Source: Brumimicrobium glaciale
GTDB taxonomy: Bacteria > Bacteroidota > Bacteroidia > Flavobacteriales_D > Crocinitomicaceae
Direction of reading: 5' to 3'
DNA: 64,000 nt
Assembly (NCBI RefSeq): GCF_004152935.1
Contig: NZ_SETE01000003.1
Location: 62,001-126,000 of the forward strand
Positions 27,885-37,426 of this stretch are shown one piece after another. Below the pieces are notes generated by a model. It did not search any database. It worked only from the letters and a program-made list of their open reading frames with translations, and was not told the DNA's origin. Each line of letters begins with the position of its first letter. Position 1 is the stretch's first letter. The position numbers and the translations under genes are program-made.

Positions 27885-28180
27885 TACCCAACTGCTGCTG
27901 ACGCTATATACATGATAATCATCACGATTCCTGCGTACACAAAATATATCCCCATTAATATATAGTAGATTACTTTTAAGAATGGATTTTTCGATGTTCT
28001 TAAATACTCCATCGCTTTTTTCAGCTTCGAAGGTGGTTTCGGTGGATTAAGTTTTTCGTATTCCTTCTGTTTAATTTCGTCTTTTATTTCCTGACTAATA
28101 ATATATCCGCAATGTTCACAAATTTTTGTGTCGTTTGACCATTCTCTGCATTGCATACAAAGAGCTTTTTTCTTACTCAT
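27884..28180 (-). CDS. zinc-ribbon small membrane protein
   Basis: 98 residues. The N-terminus has two CxxC-type pairs (CMQC and CEHC, about 8-25), a zinc ribbon. It is followed by a Lys/Pro-rich linker and one long C-terminal hydrophobic helix (about 72-96, IYYILMGIYFVYAGIVMIIMYI). Unknown role. It lies 31 bp after the MscS gene and overlaps the next gene by one base, so it is operon-linked. Confidence 0.65.
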   Translation of the reverse strand: MSKKKALCMQCREWSNDTKICEHCGYIISQEIKDEIKQKEYEKLNPPKPPSKLKKAMEYLRTSKNPFLKVIYYILMGIYFVYAGIVMIIMYIASAAVG

Positions 28181-28211
28181 TATTTAACAGCTTAAAACAA
28201 TTCCTAAATAA

Positions 28212-29054
28212 TTATCCTTTTGACTCTTGTGGAGGAGTTGGCGCATAAACAATCTCACGTTTAGGAATCGCAATCTTAATTCCATTAGCATCGAGCGCCT
28301 TTTTCACATTTGCTAGTTGATCCCAATAAATTGGCCAATATTCTTCTGTATCTGACCATGCTCGACCAGTGAATCTCAAACAATATTCCTCAATTCCATC
28401 AAGAAAAGTATCTGGAGCAGGCTCTTTTAAAGCTGCTGGATTAGCGCTCATTGACTCGTGGATAATCGCGATAACTTTATCAATATCTTCGTCCAAGCCC
28501 ACACGAATTGTTAAGTCAACTCTTCTGGTCAGATTTATAGTTCTGTTGTCAACATTACTATTGGCAACATTTCCGTTGGGCATCGTAATCATTCTTCCGT
28601 CATACGTTTTTAAACGGGTGTAAAGAATATCGATTTTTTGGACGAAACCTAAAGTATTATTGACCTCTATTAAATCGCCAACTCGAAATGGTTTAAAAGC
28701 TAAAATTAAAACTCCACCAGCAAAATTGGCTAAACTTCCTTGCAACGCTAAACCAACTGCAATGGCTGCACCACCAAACATAGCAATGAATGATGTGGCC
28801 TCAATTCCAATTATAATTCCAATAGTTGCGAAAAGAACTCCATATAAAACGAAAGTGGCTAAACTTTCAATAAACGAACGCAAAGAAAGTTCAGTATTGG
28901 CTCTCCTCATGAATCTTTTGAGGAGCTTTTTGAGTATACGAATTAGGAAAACCCCTACAACCAATGCTACAATAGCTTCAATCACAACTGGCCCAATCTT
29001 CCATAAAAAAGCGACAAGTTTATCTAATACTCCTACATAAAATTCTTCGTTCAT
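28212..29054 (-). CDS. MscS-family small-conductance channel
   Basis: 280 residues: a first membrane helix (about 22-42), a second (about 66-88) and the pore helix (about 90-125) with the Gly/Ala pattern FGGAAIAVGLALQGSLANFAGG. The beta domain follows (FKPFRVGDLIEVNNTLGFV, TMPNGNVANSNVDN) and a compact C-terminal domain that ends soon after. Close in length to E. coli MscS (286). It is in a tight operon 8 bp after the enoyl-CoA hydratase gene. It should release solutes when the membrane is stretched. Confidence 0.92.
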   Translation of the reverse strand: MNEEFYVGVLDKLVAFLWKIGPVVIEAIVALVVGVFLIRILKKLLKRFMRRANTELSLRSFIESLATFVLYGVLFATIGIIIGIEATSFIAMFGGAAIAVGLALQGSLANFAGGVLILAFKPFRVGDLIEVNNTLGFVQKIDILYTRLKTYDGRMITMPNGNVANSNVDNRTINLTRRVDLTIRVGLDEDIDKVIAIIHESMSANPAALKEPAPDTFLDGIEEYCLRFTGRAWSDTEEYWPIYWDQLANVKKALDANGIKIAIPKREIVYAPTPPQESKG

Positions 29055-29062
29055 CTATTTGA

Positions 29063-29842
29063 TTACTTCTTTTTAAATGCATTTATAGCGTTAATCGTAA
29101 AATCAGAAAGAACAAGTTCTCCGCTCATTGCAGCACGATCTTGTAATAATGTATCCCAATTCTCTGTTCCTTCCCAGAAGATTCCTTTTAATAACCTCAT
29201 TGCCTCTGGATTAGAAGTCGCCAATTTATTTGCTAAAGTTTCAACTGCTGCATCCATTTCCTCAACAGTATCAAAAAGTTCTGCATACAATCCTTTTTCT
29301 CTTGCCCAATCTGCTGTTTGCCATTCCGTAGCATTTGTTGCCAACTGACTCATTGCAGAAACGCCAACTTTTCTAGCGACTGCTGGCCCAACCACAAATG
29401 GTCCGATTCCAATAGCTAATTCAGATAATTTCACTGCTGAAAACTTTGTAGCATAACAATAATCAACAGCTGAAGCAAGTCCTACTCCACCTCCAACAGT
29501 TTTTCCTTGCACTCTTCCGATGATTAATTTAGGACATTTACGGCAAGCGTTAATTACATTAGCAAATCCCATAAAGAATTTCTTTCCCGTTTCTAAATCC
29601 TTGATAGAAATCAACTCATCAAAACTAGCACCAGCACAGAATGCACGATCACCTTCAGATTTCAATACGATTACTTTGGCTTCGTCTTTTTGACCTAACT
29701 CCGTAATTGTATCTGCTAATTTCTTCAATACGCGACCTGGTAAAGAATTACTTAACGGATGATTAAATATCACGGTTGCAATTCCTTTGTCATTAATTGA
29801 ATACTTAACATCTCCTTGATTTATCGCGTCTGTTGTGCTCAT
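29063..29842 (-). CDS. enoyl-CoA hydratase/isomerase-family protein
   Basis: Start chosen at MSTTDAINQGD (29840-29842), which begins a normal crotonase fold; the upstream in-frame Met (29998) only adds a Lys/Asn-rich tail. About 259 residues. The oxyanion-hole elements ADRAFCAGASFDEL-like (here GDRAFCAGASFDEL) and VQGKTVGGGVGLASAVDYC are seen. The catalytic Glu pair of true enoyl-CoA hydratases is not obvious, so the reaction could be hydration, isomerisation or hydrolysis of an acyl-CoA. First gene of a four-gene unit with an MscS channel and two small membrane proteins. Confidence 0.85.
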   Translation of the reverse strand: MSTTDAINQGDVKYSINDKGIATVIFNHPLSNSLPGRVLKKLADTITELGQKDEAKVIVLKSEGDRAFCAGASFDELISIKDLETGKKFFMGFANVINACRKCPKLIIGRVQGKTVGGGVGLASAVDYCYATKFSAVKLSELAIGIGPFVVGPAVARKVGVSAMSQLATNATEWQTADWAREKGLYAELFDTVEEMDAAVETLANKLATSNPEAMRLLKGIFWEGTENWDTLLQDRAAMSGELVLSDFTINAINAFKKK

Positions 29843-30137
29843 TTTTGTCTTTTTTTGTTTGGATTCCAAAAATAGAGAATTGTCTTTACAATAGATAATT
29901 AATAATTGATAATTGTCAATTAACAGGGGGATTTGGTGAAAATAGGGCGTTTTTTGGTTGATAAATGATTGATTGGTTATTATTTTATCGGTTTTCAATC
30001 AAAATGCCTTTCTCTTTAATGTTTTGAAGTGAAGTGGTTTCTAGTAAAGCTTACATTTAAATTGATGAAATAAAAAAATCTATACGTAATTGTAGCTTGC
30101 AACGGGGTAGGAAAAACTACTGCTTCTTATGCAATGC

Positions 30138-30215
30138 TAAAATGGAACGCGGACCTTTGTCACGTATTTTAATCGGATTGACGCTGATCTTCGACCGCAG
30201 AATTACACGGGTTTT
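30138..30215. repeat. dispersed GGAACGCGG-type repeat, copy A
   Basis: AATGGAACGCGGACC, then a CTTCGACCGCAGAATTACACGG stretch. Related degenerate copies occur at 35078-35155 and 52487-52545. Confidence 0.5.
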
Positions 30216-30512
30216 TTCATCTTTGGTGAAGTAGATTTGAACGGATTTTGAAACCCGAAAATTATAAAGAAAAATAGGCTCAGTTCTAATTATCGTCACA
30301 TTTTGGGATGAAATTCTTTAGACCAAAAAATAAACTTAATTTCTTCAATTTTTACTTTGCTCATTTGGATAAACTGTATTTTAATAAACACAGGCTTTAA
30401 CACCAAGAACCCCCAATGACTGTCATCCTTTAATTACTATAAATCTATGATTTTAGTAATTGAAGGGTCTTGTTGGAGAGCGAGGCTAAAACCTAAATAA
30501 ATCTTCATTCAA

Positions 30513-30548
30513 ACTAAAAAGCACATCCTTTCAGACATGCTTTTTAGT
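30513..30548 (-). terminator. terminator of the nrdB-nrdA operon
   Basis: A perfect 11-bp stem ACTAAAAAGCA / TGCTTTTTAGT (30513-30523 and 30538-30548), 25 nt past the nrdA stop on the minus strand. Confidence 0.65.
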
Positions 30549-30572
30549 ATAAAATTCATTAATCAAAACTAA

Positions 30573-32942
30573 TTACCCACTGCACATTTCGCAATCATCT
30601 GGATCATCCAAAGAACAATTTACTTGCGCTTCTAATTCTAAAGCCGTTAACGGCTTGTTGGTTTCTGTTATATTTTCAGTGATGCTTTTGTCTACTGTAA
30701 ATTTAATTGCATCGGCCGCTGCTTTGGTTCTGAGATAATACATTCCCGTTTTCAAACCTTTTTTCCAACCATAGAAATGCATTGAAGTCAGTTTACCAAA
30801 ATTGGCGTTTTCCATGAAAATATTCAACGATTGTGACTGACAAATATATGCTCCACGGTCTGCTGCTAATTCAATAATTGCTTTTTGAGAAAGTTCCCAA
30901 GCCGTTTTGTATAAATCTTTTAAATGCTGAGGAATTTCTGGAATCGCTTGAATTGAGCCATTTGATGACATTAATTTCTGACGTATTGTGCTGTCCCAAA
31001 GTCCTTCTTTTACTAAATCTTTCAGTAAATGTTTGTTGACAATAATGAATTCTCCTGAAAGCACTCTTCTTGTGTAAACATTTGAAGTATAAGGTTCAAA
31101 ACACTCGTTATTTCCTAAAATTTGAGCAGTTGAAGCAGTTGGCATTGGAGCAACTAACAATGAATTTCGTACTCCGTGTTTAATTACTTCTTCTCTCAAT
31201 ACATCCCATTCCCAGCGGTCTGTTGGTTTCACGTTCCACATATCGAATTGGAAAATACCTTTAGAAATTGGTGAACCCTTCCATGTTTCATAAGGTCCTT
31301 CCGCTTTTGCCAAATCTTTTGAAGCCGTCATTGCAGCGTAATAAATCGTTTCAAAGATTTCCTTGTTCAGTTGTTTAGCCTCCGGAGAATCAAAAGGCAT
31401 TCTCAATAAGATAAATGCATCTGCCAATCCTTGCACTCCCAATCCAATTGGACGGTGGCGCATATTTGAATTTCTCGCTTCTTCAACAGGATAATAATTC
31501 CCATCGATAATGCGGTTCAAGTTAATTGTTGCTTGATAAGTAACTTCGAATAAAGCGTTGTGGTCAAAGCCGTCTTCTGTTACATATTTCGGCAAAGCCA
31601 GAGAAGCTAAATTACAAACTGCCACCTCATCTGGAGCAGTATATTCGATGATTTCAGTGCATAAGTTAGAGGACTTTATCGTTCCTAAATTCTGCTGATT
31701 TGATTTCTTATTCGCTGCATCTTTGTACAACATATAAGGCGTTCCAGTCTCAATTTGAGATTCTAAAACTTTAAACCATAAATCTTGTGCTTTGATTGTT
31801 TTCCGACCTTTTCCTTCGCTTTCGTATTTTGTATAAAGCGCTTCAAATTCATCTCCATAAGTATCAGAAAGTCCAGGACATTCGTTTGGACACATTAAAG
31901 TCCATTCGCCATTTTCTTCGACACGTTTCATAAATAAATCGGGGATCCATAAAGCATAGAATAAATCTCGTGCTCTGTTTTCTTCTTTTCCATGGTTCTT
32001 TTTCATGTCTAAGAAATCAAAAACATCTGCATGCCATGGCTCAAGATACATTGCGAAAGAACCTTTTCTTTTTCCTCCACCTTGATCAACATAACGAGCG
32101 GTATCGTTGAAAACACGCAACATTGGAATTAATCCATTGGACTGCCCGTTTGTTCCTCGGATATACGAACCTTTTGCGCGAATATCGTGAATCGCTAATC
32201 CAATTCCACCAGCTGATTGTGAAATTTGAGCACAATTTTTTAACGTATCGTAAATTCCCGAAATGCTGTCTTCTTTTATGGTCAATAAAAAACAAGAAGA
32301 CATTTGTGGTTTTGGTGTTCCAGCATTAAACAAAGTTGGCGTAGCGTGTGTGAACCAACCTTCTGACATATAATTGTAAGTTTTTATTACAGAATCAATG
32401 TCATTTTTATGAATCCCTACACAAACTCTCATCAGCATGTGCTGCGGACGCTCAACGATATTTCCATTCAATTTCAATAAATAAGAGCGTTCTAAAGTCT
32501 TAAAACCAAAATAATCGTAGTTGAAATCACGGTCATAGATTATTGAAGAATCTAATCTATCACTATTTTCCATGATAATTTCATAAACGTCCTCAGCCAG
32601 TAATGGAGCATCTAAATTCGTTTTTGGATCAACGTATTTGAATAAATCTTCCATCGTTTCAGAGAAAGATTTCTTGGTATTCTTATGCAAATTAGAAACT
32701 GAAATTCGAGAAGCCAACAACGCATAATCAGGATGTTCTATCGTTTTTGAAGCTGCAGTTTCAGCAGCTAAGTTATCTAGCACAACTGTTGTCACACCAT
32801 CATAAATCCCTTCAATCACTTTCATGGCAACCGTGTCAGGAGAAACCAAAGGATCTAGTCCATAAGCCATTTTAGAAATACGTGCTGTTATTTTATCAAA
32901 TTTCACTGGCTCTCTCCTGCCGTCTCTTTTTATTACTTCCAT
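30573..32942 (-). CDS. nrdA: ribonucleoside-diphosphate reductase, alpha subunit
   Basis: 789 residues. An N-terminal ATP-cone (1-90, [21 protein letters not shown]) for allosteric control precedes the ten-stranded barrel. Catalytic landmarks: a Cys in [18 protein letters not shown] with the active-site Cys plus Glu, and the C-terminal CEMC pair that re-reduces the active site. Together with NrdB it converts NDPs to dNDPs under aerobic conditions (class Ia). Encoded 43 bp after nrdB in the same direction. Confidence 0.96.
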   Translation of the reverse strand: MEVIKRDGRREPVKFDKITARISKMAYGLDPLVSPDTVAMKVIEGIYDGVTTVVLDNLAAETAASKTIEHPDYALLASRISVSNLHKNTKKSFSETMEDLFKYVDPKTNLDAPLLAEDVYEIIMENSDRLDSSIIYDRDFNYDYFGFKTLERSYLLKLNGNIVERPQHMLMRVCVGIHKNDIDSVIKTYNYMSEGWFTHATPTLFNAGTPKPQMSSCFLLTIKEDSISGIYDTLKNCAQISQSAGGIGLAIHDIRAKGSYIRGTNGQSNGLIPMLRVFNDTARYVDQGGGKRKGSFAMYLEPWHADVFDFLDMKKNHGKEENRARDLFYALWIPDLFMKRVEENGEWTLMCPNECPGLSDTYGDEFEALYTKYESEGKGRKTIKAQDLWFKVLESQIETGTPYMLYKDAANKKSNQQNLGTIKSSNLCTEIIEYTAPDEVAVCNLASLALPKYVTEDGFDHNALFEVTYQATINLNRIIDGNYYPVEEARNSNMRHRPIGLGVQGLADAFILLRMPFDSPEAKQLNKEIFETIYYAAMTASKDLAKAEGPYETWKGSPISKGIFQFDMWNVKPTDRWEWDVLREEVIKHGVRNSLLVAPMPTASTAQILGNNECFEPYTSNVYTRRVLSGEFIIVNKHLLKDLVKEGLWDSTIRQKLMSSNGSIQAIPEIPQHLKDLYKTAWELSQKAIIELAADRGAYICQSQSLNIFMENANFGKLTSMHFYGWKKGLKTGMYYLRTKAAADAIKFTVDKSITENITETNKPLTALELEAQVNCSLDDPDDCEMCSG

Positions 32943-32985
32943 TTATGTTTAATTCTTTTAGGTTTTTATTATTTAAACTCACAAA

Positions 32986-33960
32986 TTAAAAATCCTCGTT
33001 AGTTGAGAATGCCTGCTGATCATTTCCACCCATCACATTAGCTTTCTGATATTCTGCTACACGTTTTTCAAAGAAATTTGTTTTTCCTTGAATTGAAATC
33101 ATGTCCATAAAGTCAAACGGATTTTTTGCATTGAATACCTTCTCACATCTCAATTCAACCAATAAACGATCGGCAACGAACTCGATATATTGAGACATTA
33201 ATTCAGAATTCATTCCGATTAATCTTACTGGAAGCGCTTCAAGAATGAATTCTTTTTCAATTGCTACGGCGTCCATTATTATATCTTGTACTTGCGTTTT
33301 TGGCAATTGATTCACTAAGTGATCATTGTACAATAAACAAGCGAAATCGCAATGCAGACCTTCATCTCTAGAAATTAACTCATTAGAAAAAGTTAGACCT
33401 GGCATCAAACCACGTTTTTTCAACCAGAAAATTGAACAAAAAGATCCAGAAAAGAAAATTCCTTCTACGGCAGCAAAAGCAATTAAACGCTCGGCATACG
33501 TTCCTTCATCTATCCATCGCAATGCCCAATCTGCTTTTTTCTTCACACATTCCATTGTGTCCAAGGCATTGAATAATCCTGCTTTTTCCTTATCATCTTT
33601 GATGTAAGTATCAATCAACAAAGAATACGTTTCAGAGTGAATGTTCTCCATTGCTATTTGAAATCCGTAGAAGAATTTCGCTTCTGTATACTGAACTTCT
33701 GCAAGGAAATTCTCAGCTAAGTTTTCATTTACAATTCCGTCAGAAGCTGCGAAAAATGCCAAGACATGCTTGATGAAAAAACGCTCGTCATCGTTTAATT
33801 TTGTATCCCAATCGATAAGGTCTGGAGCTAAATCAATTTCTTCCGCTGTCCAGAAACTTGCTTCTTCTTTTTTGTAAAACGCCCAAATATCATCGTGCTT
33901 TATTGGAAATAGAACAAATCGGTCTTTGTTTTCCTCTAAAATCGGTTCTGGTAATGCCAT
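32986..33960 (-). CDS. nrdB: ribonucleoside-diphosphate reductase, beta subunit
   Basis: 324 residues of the ferritin-like R2 fold. The diiron ligands are seen in [19 protein letters not shown] (Asp), [15 protein letters not shown] (Glu and His), [12 protein letters not shown] and [12 protein letters not shown] (Glu and His). A Tyr for the radical lies close to the first His ([12 protein letters not shown]). It makes and stores the tyrosyl radical used by NrdA. First gene of the nrdB-nrdA unit, divergent from the ComF-like gene across about 350 bp. Confidence 0.95.
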   Translation of the reverse strand: MALPEPILEENKDRFVLFPIKHDDIWAFYKKEEASFWTAEEIDLAPDLIDWDTKLNDDERFFIKHVLAFFAASDGIVNENLAENFLAEVQYTEAKFFYGFQIAMENIHSETYSLLIDTYIKDDKEKAGLFNALDTMECVKKKADWALRWIDEGTYAERLIAFAAVEGIFFSGSFCSIFWLKKRGLMPGLTFSNELISRDEGLHCDFACLLYNDHLVNQLPKTQVQDIIMDAVAIEKEFILEALPVRLIGMNSELMSQYIEFVADRLLVELRCEKVFNAKNPFDFMDMISIQGKTNFFEKRVAEYQKANVMGGNDQQAFSTNEDF

Positions 33961-34313
33961 AATTCTATATTGTTTTTTTTGAATAGTTGTCTGCTCAAAG
34001 AATGTTAAATAGCTTTCTCATTCTTCTACAAAAATTGACATTTAATTTCGCTAAAACAACCTAAAGAAATACACATAAAAAAAATTTAGATGTGTATAAT
34101 TTATCAACTCCTTGACTATCGCATCGAATGACGTTTATGAACAGCAAAACAAAAGATATGCACAAAAATAATTCTTGATTTATCGATTTTTTATCTTACT
34201 TTATGGAACGATGCACACTATTTATATGTAGATCAAAATCGATAAAAACCCATTATTGCTCAGTATTTTAGAGTAATCGGGGAATATAAAGAGCGTGTTT
34301 AAACGGTTTATAA
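33961..34313. other. divergent intergenic region nrdB / comF
   Basis: Holds the promoters of both divergent genes; no clear -7 match was found on either strand. A stretch at 34215-34230 only loosely recalls an NrdR box. No gene seen. Confidence 0.45.
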
Positions 34314-35030
34314 ATGAAAAACAAACTACTTAAATTCACAAATCAATATCTCGAAGGAGTGATGGCGTTAATCTTCCCTCATTTTTGCGTTGTTTGTGGA
34401 CATGAGTTGAACCAAAAGCGAGAACATTTTTGCTTTCTGTGTGAAGAGGATTTACACTTTACTTATTTCGAAAAATACCCAGATTATACTGTTGCTGACC
34501 AAGTATTTTGGGGGCGTTTAAAAATTGAAAATGTTTATGCTTTACTTTATTATGAAGAAAAAACTTCAACAAGAAAAATCCTTCACCATATAAAATATAA
34601 TGAAGGAAAAGAGTTAGCACATTTTATGGGAATAATGATGGCTAAAAAGTTAAAATCCAATCCTAAATATGCAGATATTGAAGTCTTGATTCCTGTGCCA
34701 ATACATTCTAAAAAGAAATTTTCTCGTGGCTATAATCAAAGTTTATTAATTGCTCAAGGTGTTAGTGAAGAACTTGGTATTCCAATTTTAGATGTTCTGT
34801 ATCGAAAAACACACGACAAATCTCAAACCCGAAAAAGCAAAGATGAAAGATACAAAAACGTAAAGGGAAAATTTGCACTAAAAAAGGGAGCCTTGATTGG
34901 AATAAAACATGTGATGATTATCGACGATGTTTTAACTACTGGGTCTACTTTGGAATTTGCTTCACGTGCAATTTATGAAGGTTGCGGAGATGTGAAGGTG
35001 AGTTTGGGAACGGTGGCTGTGGCGCATTGA
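34314..35030 (+). CDS. ComF-family phosphoribosyltransferase-like protein
   Basis: 238 residues. The N-terminal zinc ribbon (CVVCGH at about 25 and CFLC at about 40) and the PRPP-loop motif VMIIDDVLTTGSTLEFAS (about 197-214) define ComF. The motif YNQSLLIAQGVSEELG also matches the family. In naturally competent bacteria ComF acts with the helicase/DprA steps that move single-stranded DNA into the cytoplasm; presence does not prove competence. Single gene, no neighbouring com genes in this window. Confidence 0.9.
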   Translation: MKNKLLKFTNQYLEGVMALIFPHFCVVCGHELNQKREHFCFLCEEDLHFTYFEKYPDYTVADQVFWGRLKIENVYALLYYEEKTSTRKILHHIKYNEGKELAHFMGIMMAKKLKSNPKYADIEVLIPVPIHSKKKFSRGYNQSLLIAQGVSEELGIPILDVLYRKTHDKSQTRKSKDERYKNVKGKFALKKGALIGIKHVMIIDDVLTTGSTLEFASRAIYEGCGDVKVSLGTVAVAH

Positions 35031-35077
35031 TTGATTTTTCCGTTTGATAATGTTCGTATCATGGTACAGCCTTGCGC

Positions 35078-35155
35078 TGCATTGGAACACGGAACTTGTC
35101 CCGTATTTCAATCATGACCCAGATTTCCGACCGCAGATTATCGTAGATTTTTTTT
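35078..35155. repeat. dispersed GGAACGCGG-type repeat, copy B
   Basis: ATTGGAACACGGAAC, then CCGACCGCAGATTATCGTAG, a diverged copy of the element at 30138. It follows the comF stop. Confidence 0.45.
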
Positions 35156-35176
35156 TAATTCGTAATTGGCAATTAT
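35155..35176. repeat. dispersed ATTCGTAATT-type repeat
   Basis: AATTCGTAATTGGCAATTATT, a short copy of the family seen at 27450 and 60258. Confidence 0.35.
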
Positions 35177-35675
35177 TTAAGAACCTCTTGACATCAGTCT
35201 TTTAGATAACTCTTCTTTTTTATCTTTATCAATTGCATCACATAATTGGATATATTGATACACAATGTCAACATTATTTAAACACATTTTCATTAATCTT
35301 CCAGTAGCTAAAGAAGTGATTCCATCCTTCTCTATATTTGAAATAGTGTTTTTACTAAATACTAAAAGTAGATGCGGGGATTCTATATTGTTTTCTAAAA
35401 CTAATAATCTCATTAGGTGCAGCGGCTCCTTTTGCAATATAAAAAACATTCTTTAACGCTCTCATATTACGTTTAATTTGACTTTTAGTATAATATTTAA
35501 CCTTCTTTTCCCTATTGATTATCCCAGTATCTTCATCTACTTCATAATCCAAATAGTAAACCTCAGGATATTCAAGTTTCATTCCTTTATAAAATTTCAC
35601 AACAGAACCAGTTATCTCATTAGTCGACTCGTTTTCTCTTGTTAATATTTTATTCGTTTTCATGATCATCAACAA
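35177..35675 (-). pseudogene. frameshifted YgiT/SocA-type antitoxin-like gene
   Basis: Two overlapping frames make one protein in pieces. The upstream piece (to 35355) has a divergent zinc-ribbon-like front lacking the usual Cys pairs and a helical segment AAAPNEIISFRKQYRIPAS. The downstream piece (from about 35365) continues as FSKNTISNIEKDGITSLATGRLMKMCLNN, the rest of a helix-turn-helix. Together they resemble YgiT/MqsA- or SocA-type antitoxins. An extra T in the T4 tract (35364-35367, minus strand) or a small deletion breaks the frame. No toxin gene is adjacent. A 25-codon open piece on the plus strand just upstream (35698) has no recognisable match. Confidence 0.55.
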
Positions 35676-35857
35676 CTTGATGATTATTCAATAATTATGG
35701 ATGCAGATATCCAGATTATCGGAGTACCTGTTTGGTTAAGTGAAAAATCTTCTGAAGTTCAAAAGTTAATTTAAAGACTCTATGCAATGATTAGAAAACA
35801 AGAGACAATATTAAAACAAAAACATTTTATCAAAATAAATCACAATAATTTTCAAAT

Positions 35858-35880
35858 AACTAAACGATTGGTTAGTTTTG
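35858..35880 (+). promoter_or_regulatory. TetR operator 1 over a -7 element
   Basis: AACTAAACGATTGGTTAGTT (35858-35877) is a near-perfect 20-bp palindrome lying 20 bp before the TetR gene. TAGTTTTG (35873-35880) matches TAnnTTTG and overlaps its right arm, the layout expected for autorepression. Confidence 0.75.
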
Positions 35881-35897
35881 TAAAGATTTAAGTAGAG

Positions 35898-36461
35898 ATG
35901 GCAAGACAAAAAAAATATAGTGAAGAGGAGGTTGTTGAGAAAGCAATGAATCTTTTTTGGAAAAACGGATTTGAATCTACTTCAATGCAGATGCTCGAAA
36001 AAGAGATGGGCATCAACAAATTCTCAATTTATTCAAGTTTTGGAAGTAAGAATGGTTTGTTTATAGAATGTTTAAATTCCTACAAAATCGAACTCAATCG
36101 ATTAATGGACAAGTTAAGGGCTACCGAAAATGGTGCTGCAGACATTAAGCAATATTTTTACGACTTTCTTGAGTTTTCAAAAGGTTCTGATTTAGGAAAA
36201 GGTTGTTTAGTGACCAATACTTCAAATGAAATTGACATTTATACTGATGAAAAAATAACAGAAGTATTGATTAATTCCACCAATGATGTTAAGCAACTAT
36301 TTGCTTCCTCATTGCGTAAAGAATTGGAGAAAGACGAGCTAATTATAGAGCAACAAGCAGATTATTTACTTTTAGCAATGTTTGGATTGTCATCAGCAAG
36401 CAGGTTGTTTACCAAAACTCAATTGCATAATTATATAGAAAACACATTTAAAAATATTTAA
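35898..36461 (+). CDS. TetR/AcrR-family transcriptional regulator
   Basis: 187 residues. The N-terminal helix-turn-helix (about 1-55, MARQKKYSEEEVVEKAMNLF..FSIYSSFGSKNGLF) is typical of the family, followed by an all-helical ligand/dimer domain with one Cys near GKGCLVTN. Proteins with the KGCLVTN motif resemble TetR regulators that respond to oxidants or quinones. It should repress itself and the next operon through the two matching palindromes before it and after it; the inducer is unknown. Confidence 0.9.
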   Translation: MARQKKYSEEEVVEKAMNLFWKNGFESTSMQMLEKEMGINKFSIYSSFGSKNGLFIECLNSYKIELNRLMDKLRATENGAADIKQYFYDFLEFSKGSDLGKGCLVTNTSNEIDIYTDEKITEVLINSTNDVKQLFASSLRKELEKDELIIEQQADYLLLAMFGLSSASRLFTKTQLHNYIENTFKNI

Positions 36462-36477
36462 TATTTTTTTACCCTTA

Positions 36478-36497
36478 AACTAAACGAACGTTTAGTT
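36478..36497 (+). promoter_or_regulatory. TetR operator 2 before the CMD/EthD/DsbA operon
   Basis: AACTAAACGAACGTTTAGTT is a perfect palindrome except at the centre, with the same arms as operator 1. It lies 17 bp after the TetR stop and 28 bp before the next start. Confidence 0.75.
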
Positions 36498-36524
36498 ATT
36501 TTAATATATAAAACGATAAAAATT

Positions 36525-37091
36525 ATGAGCATATCAGAAAGAAGAGAAGAATTTAAGATTCACAGTATTGAATCAGCACCAGAAGAAAGCAAAGTTTTAT
36601 TAGAGCAATCTAAGAAAGCCAATGGTTATGTACCTAATCTTCATGGCGTTCTTGCTGAATCTCCAGGATTATTAAAAACATATTTAAATACGCATGAGTT
36701 ATTTGCTAATTCTTCATTTAATGCAGAAGAAATTACGGTGGTTTGGCAAACAATTAACGCAGAACACGAATGTCATTATTGCGTTCCTGCACATACTGCA
36801 ATTGCAAATTTCATGAAGGTGGACGAGGCTATTACGGAAGCTTTGCGTAACAGAACTGAAATGCCAACAGAAAAATTACAAGTATTACATAATATGACAT
36901 TGTCATTGACAAGAAATCGTGGAAATGTAAATCAAGAAGAATTGGACACTTTTTACGGAGCAGGCTATAACCAAAGGAATTTGTTTGATATAATTCTTGG
37001 TTTATCACAAAAAGTAATAAGTAATTACACCAATCATATTGCAGAAACACCTTTAGATAAAGGTTTTGAAAAGTATGAATGGAAAAAATAA
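36525..37091 (+). CDS. carboxymuconolactone decarboxylase-family (AhpD-like) protein
   Basis: 188 residues. The AhpD-like core carries EHECHYCVPAHT (about 84-95), the CxxC plus His catalytic set seen in peroxidase-type CMD proteins. By family it may be a thiol-based reductase or alkylhydroperoxidase rather than a decarboxylase. The preceding operator and its neighbours (EthD-like and DsbA-like) suggest a TetR-controlled oxidative or xenobiotic-stress operon. Confidence 0.87.
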   Translation: MSISERREEFKIHSIESAPEESKVLLEQSKKANGYVPNLHGVLAESPGLLKTYLNTHELFANSSFNAEEITVVWQTINAEHECHYCVPAHTAIANFMKVDEAITEALRNRTEMPTEKLQVLHNMTLSLTRNRGNVNQEELDTFYGAGYNQRNLFDIILGLSQKVISNYTNHIAETPLDKGFEKYEWKK

Positions 37092-37108
37092 TTCTAAAAT
37101 TTAAAAAA

Positions 37109-37423
37109 ATGATCAAAGTATCTGTAATGTATCCAAACGGAAAAGATGTGAAGTTTGATAAAGAATATTACCAAAACATCCATTTACCAATGGTATTAAA
37201 AACAGTTGGTGATGCAATAAAAGAATTAGAACTCGATTTTGGAATTGTAGGAAGAGTTGCTGGAGAACCGGCTCCTTATGTTGCAATCGCACATATGAAA
37301 TTTGAAGATATTGCGTCTTTCAATTCTTCATTTGCTCCGCATGCTGAACTATTAGCTGCTGATTTAAAAAACTACAGCAATATAAAAGGAGAGCTTCAAA
37401 TTAGTGAACTTAAAACATTTTAA
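37109..37423 (+). CDS. EthD-family protein
   Basis: Start chosen at MIKVSVMYPNG (37109); an earlier Met at 37079 would overlap the upstream gene. 104 residues of a ferredoxin-like (dimeric alpha+beta barrel) fold with the conserved KEYYQNIHLPMV stretch seen in EthD. EthD proteins were first linked to ether degradation but occur widely in small oxidoreductase operons; no catalytic residues are firmly known. Lies between the AhpD-like and DsbA-like genes with 17- and 3-bp gaps. Confidence 0.83.
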   Translation: MIKVSVMYPNGKDVKFDKEYYQNIHLPMVLKTVGDAIKELELDFGIVGRVAGEPAPYVAIAHMKFEDIASFNSSFAPHAELLAADLKNYSNIKGELQISELKTF

Positions 37424-37426
37424 AAC

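Larger units (their letters stand above)
29843..30572. other. 730-bp intergenic region with repeat debris
   Basis: No coding sequence supported. It holds a decayed GGAACGCGG-type repeat (30138-30215), an imperfect inverted repeat around 30428-30471 and the nrdA terminator at 30513-30548. Confidence 0.55.

Noticed and set aside
30117-30299. 60-residue minus-strand open frame ending GPRSILALHKKQ
   Set aside because: It is a translation of the dispersed GGAACGCGG repeat and has no family features.
34215-34230. Possible NrdR box upstream of nrdB (ACACTATTTATATGTA)
   Set aside because: Only loosely like the NrdR consensus, about 260 bp from the gene, and no clear second box at the usual spacing.
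35698-35775. 25-codon plus-strand open frame (MDADIQIIGVPVWLSEKSSE..)
   Set aside because: Too short and without recognisable similarity; it may be a scrap of a lost gene.
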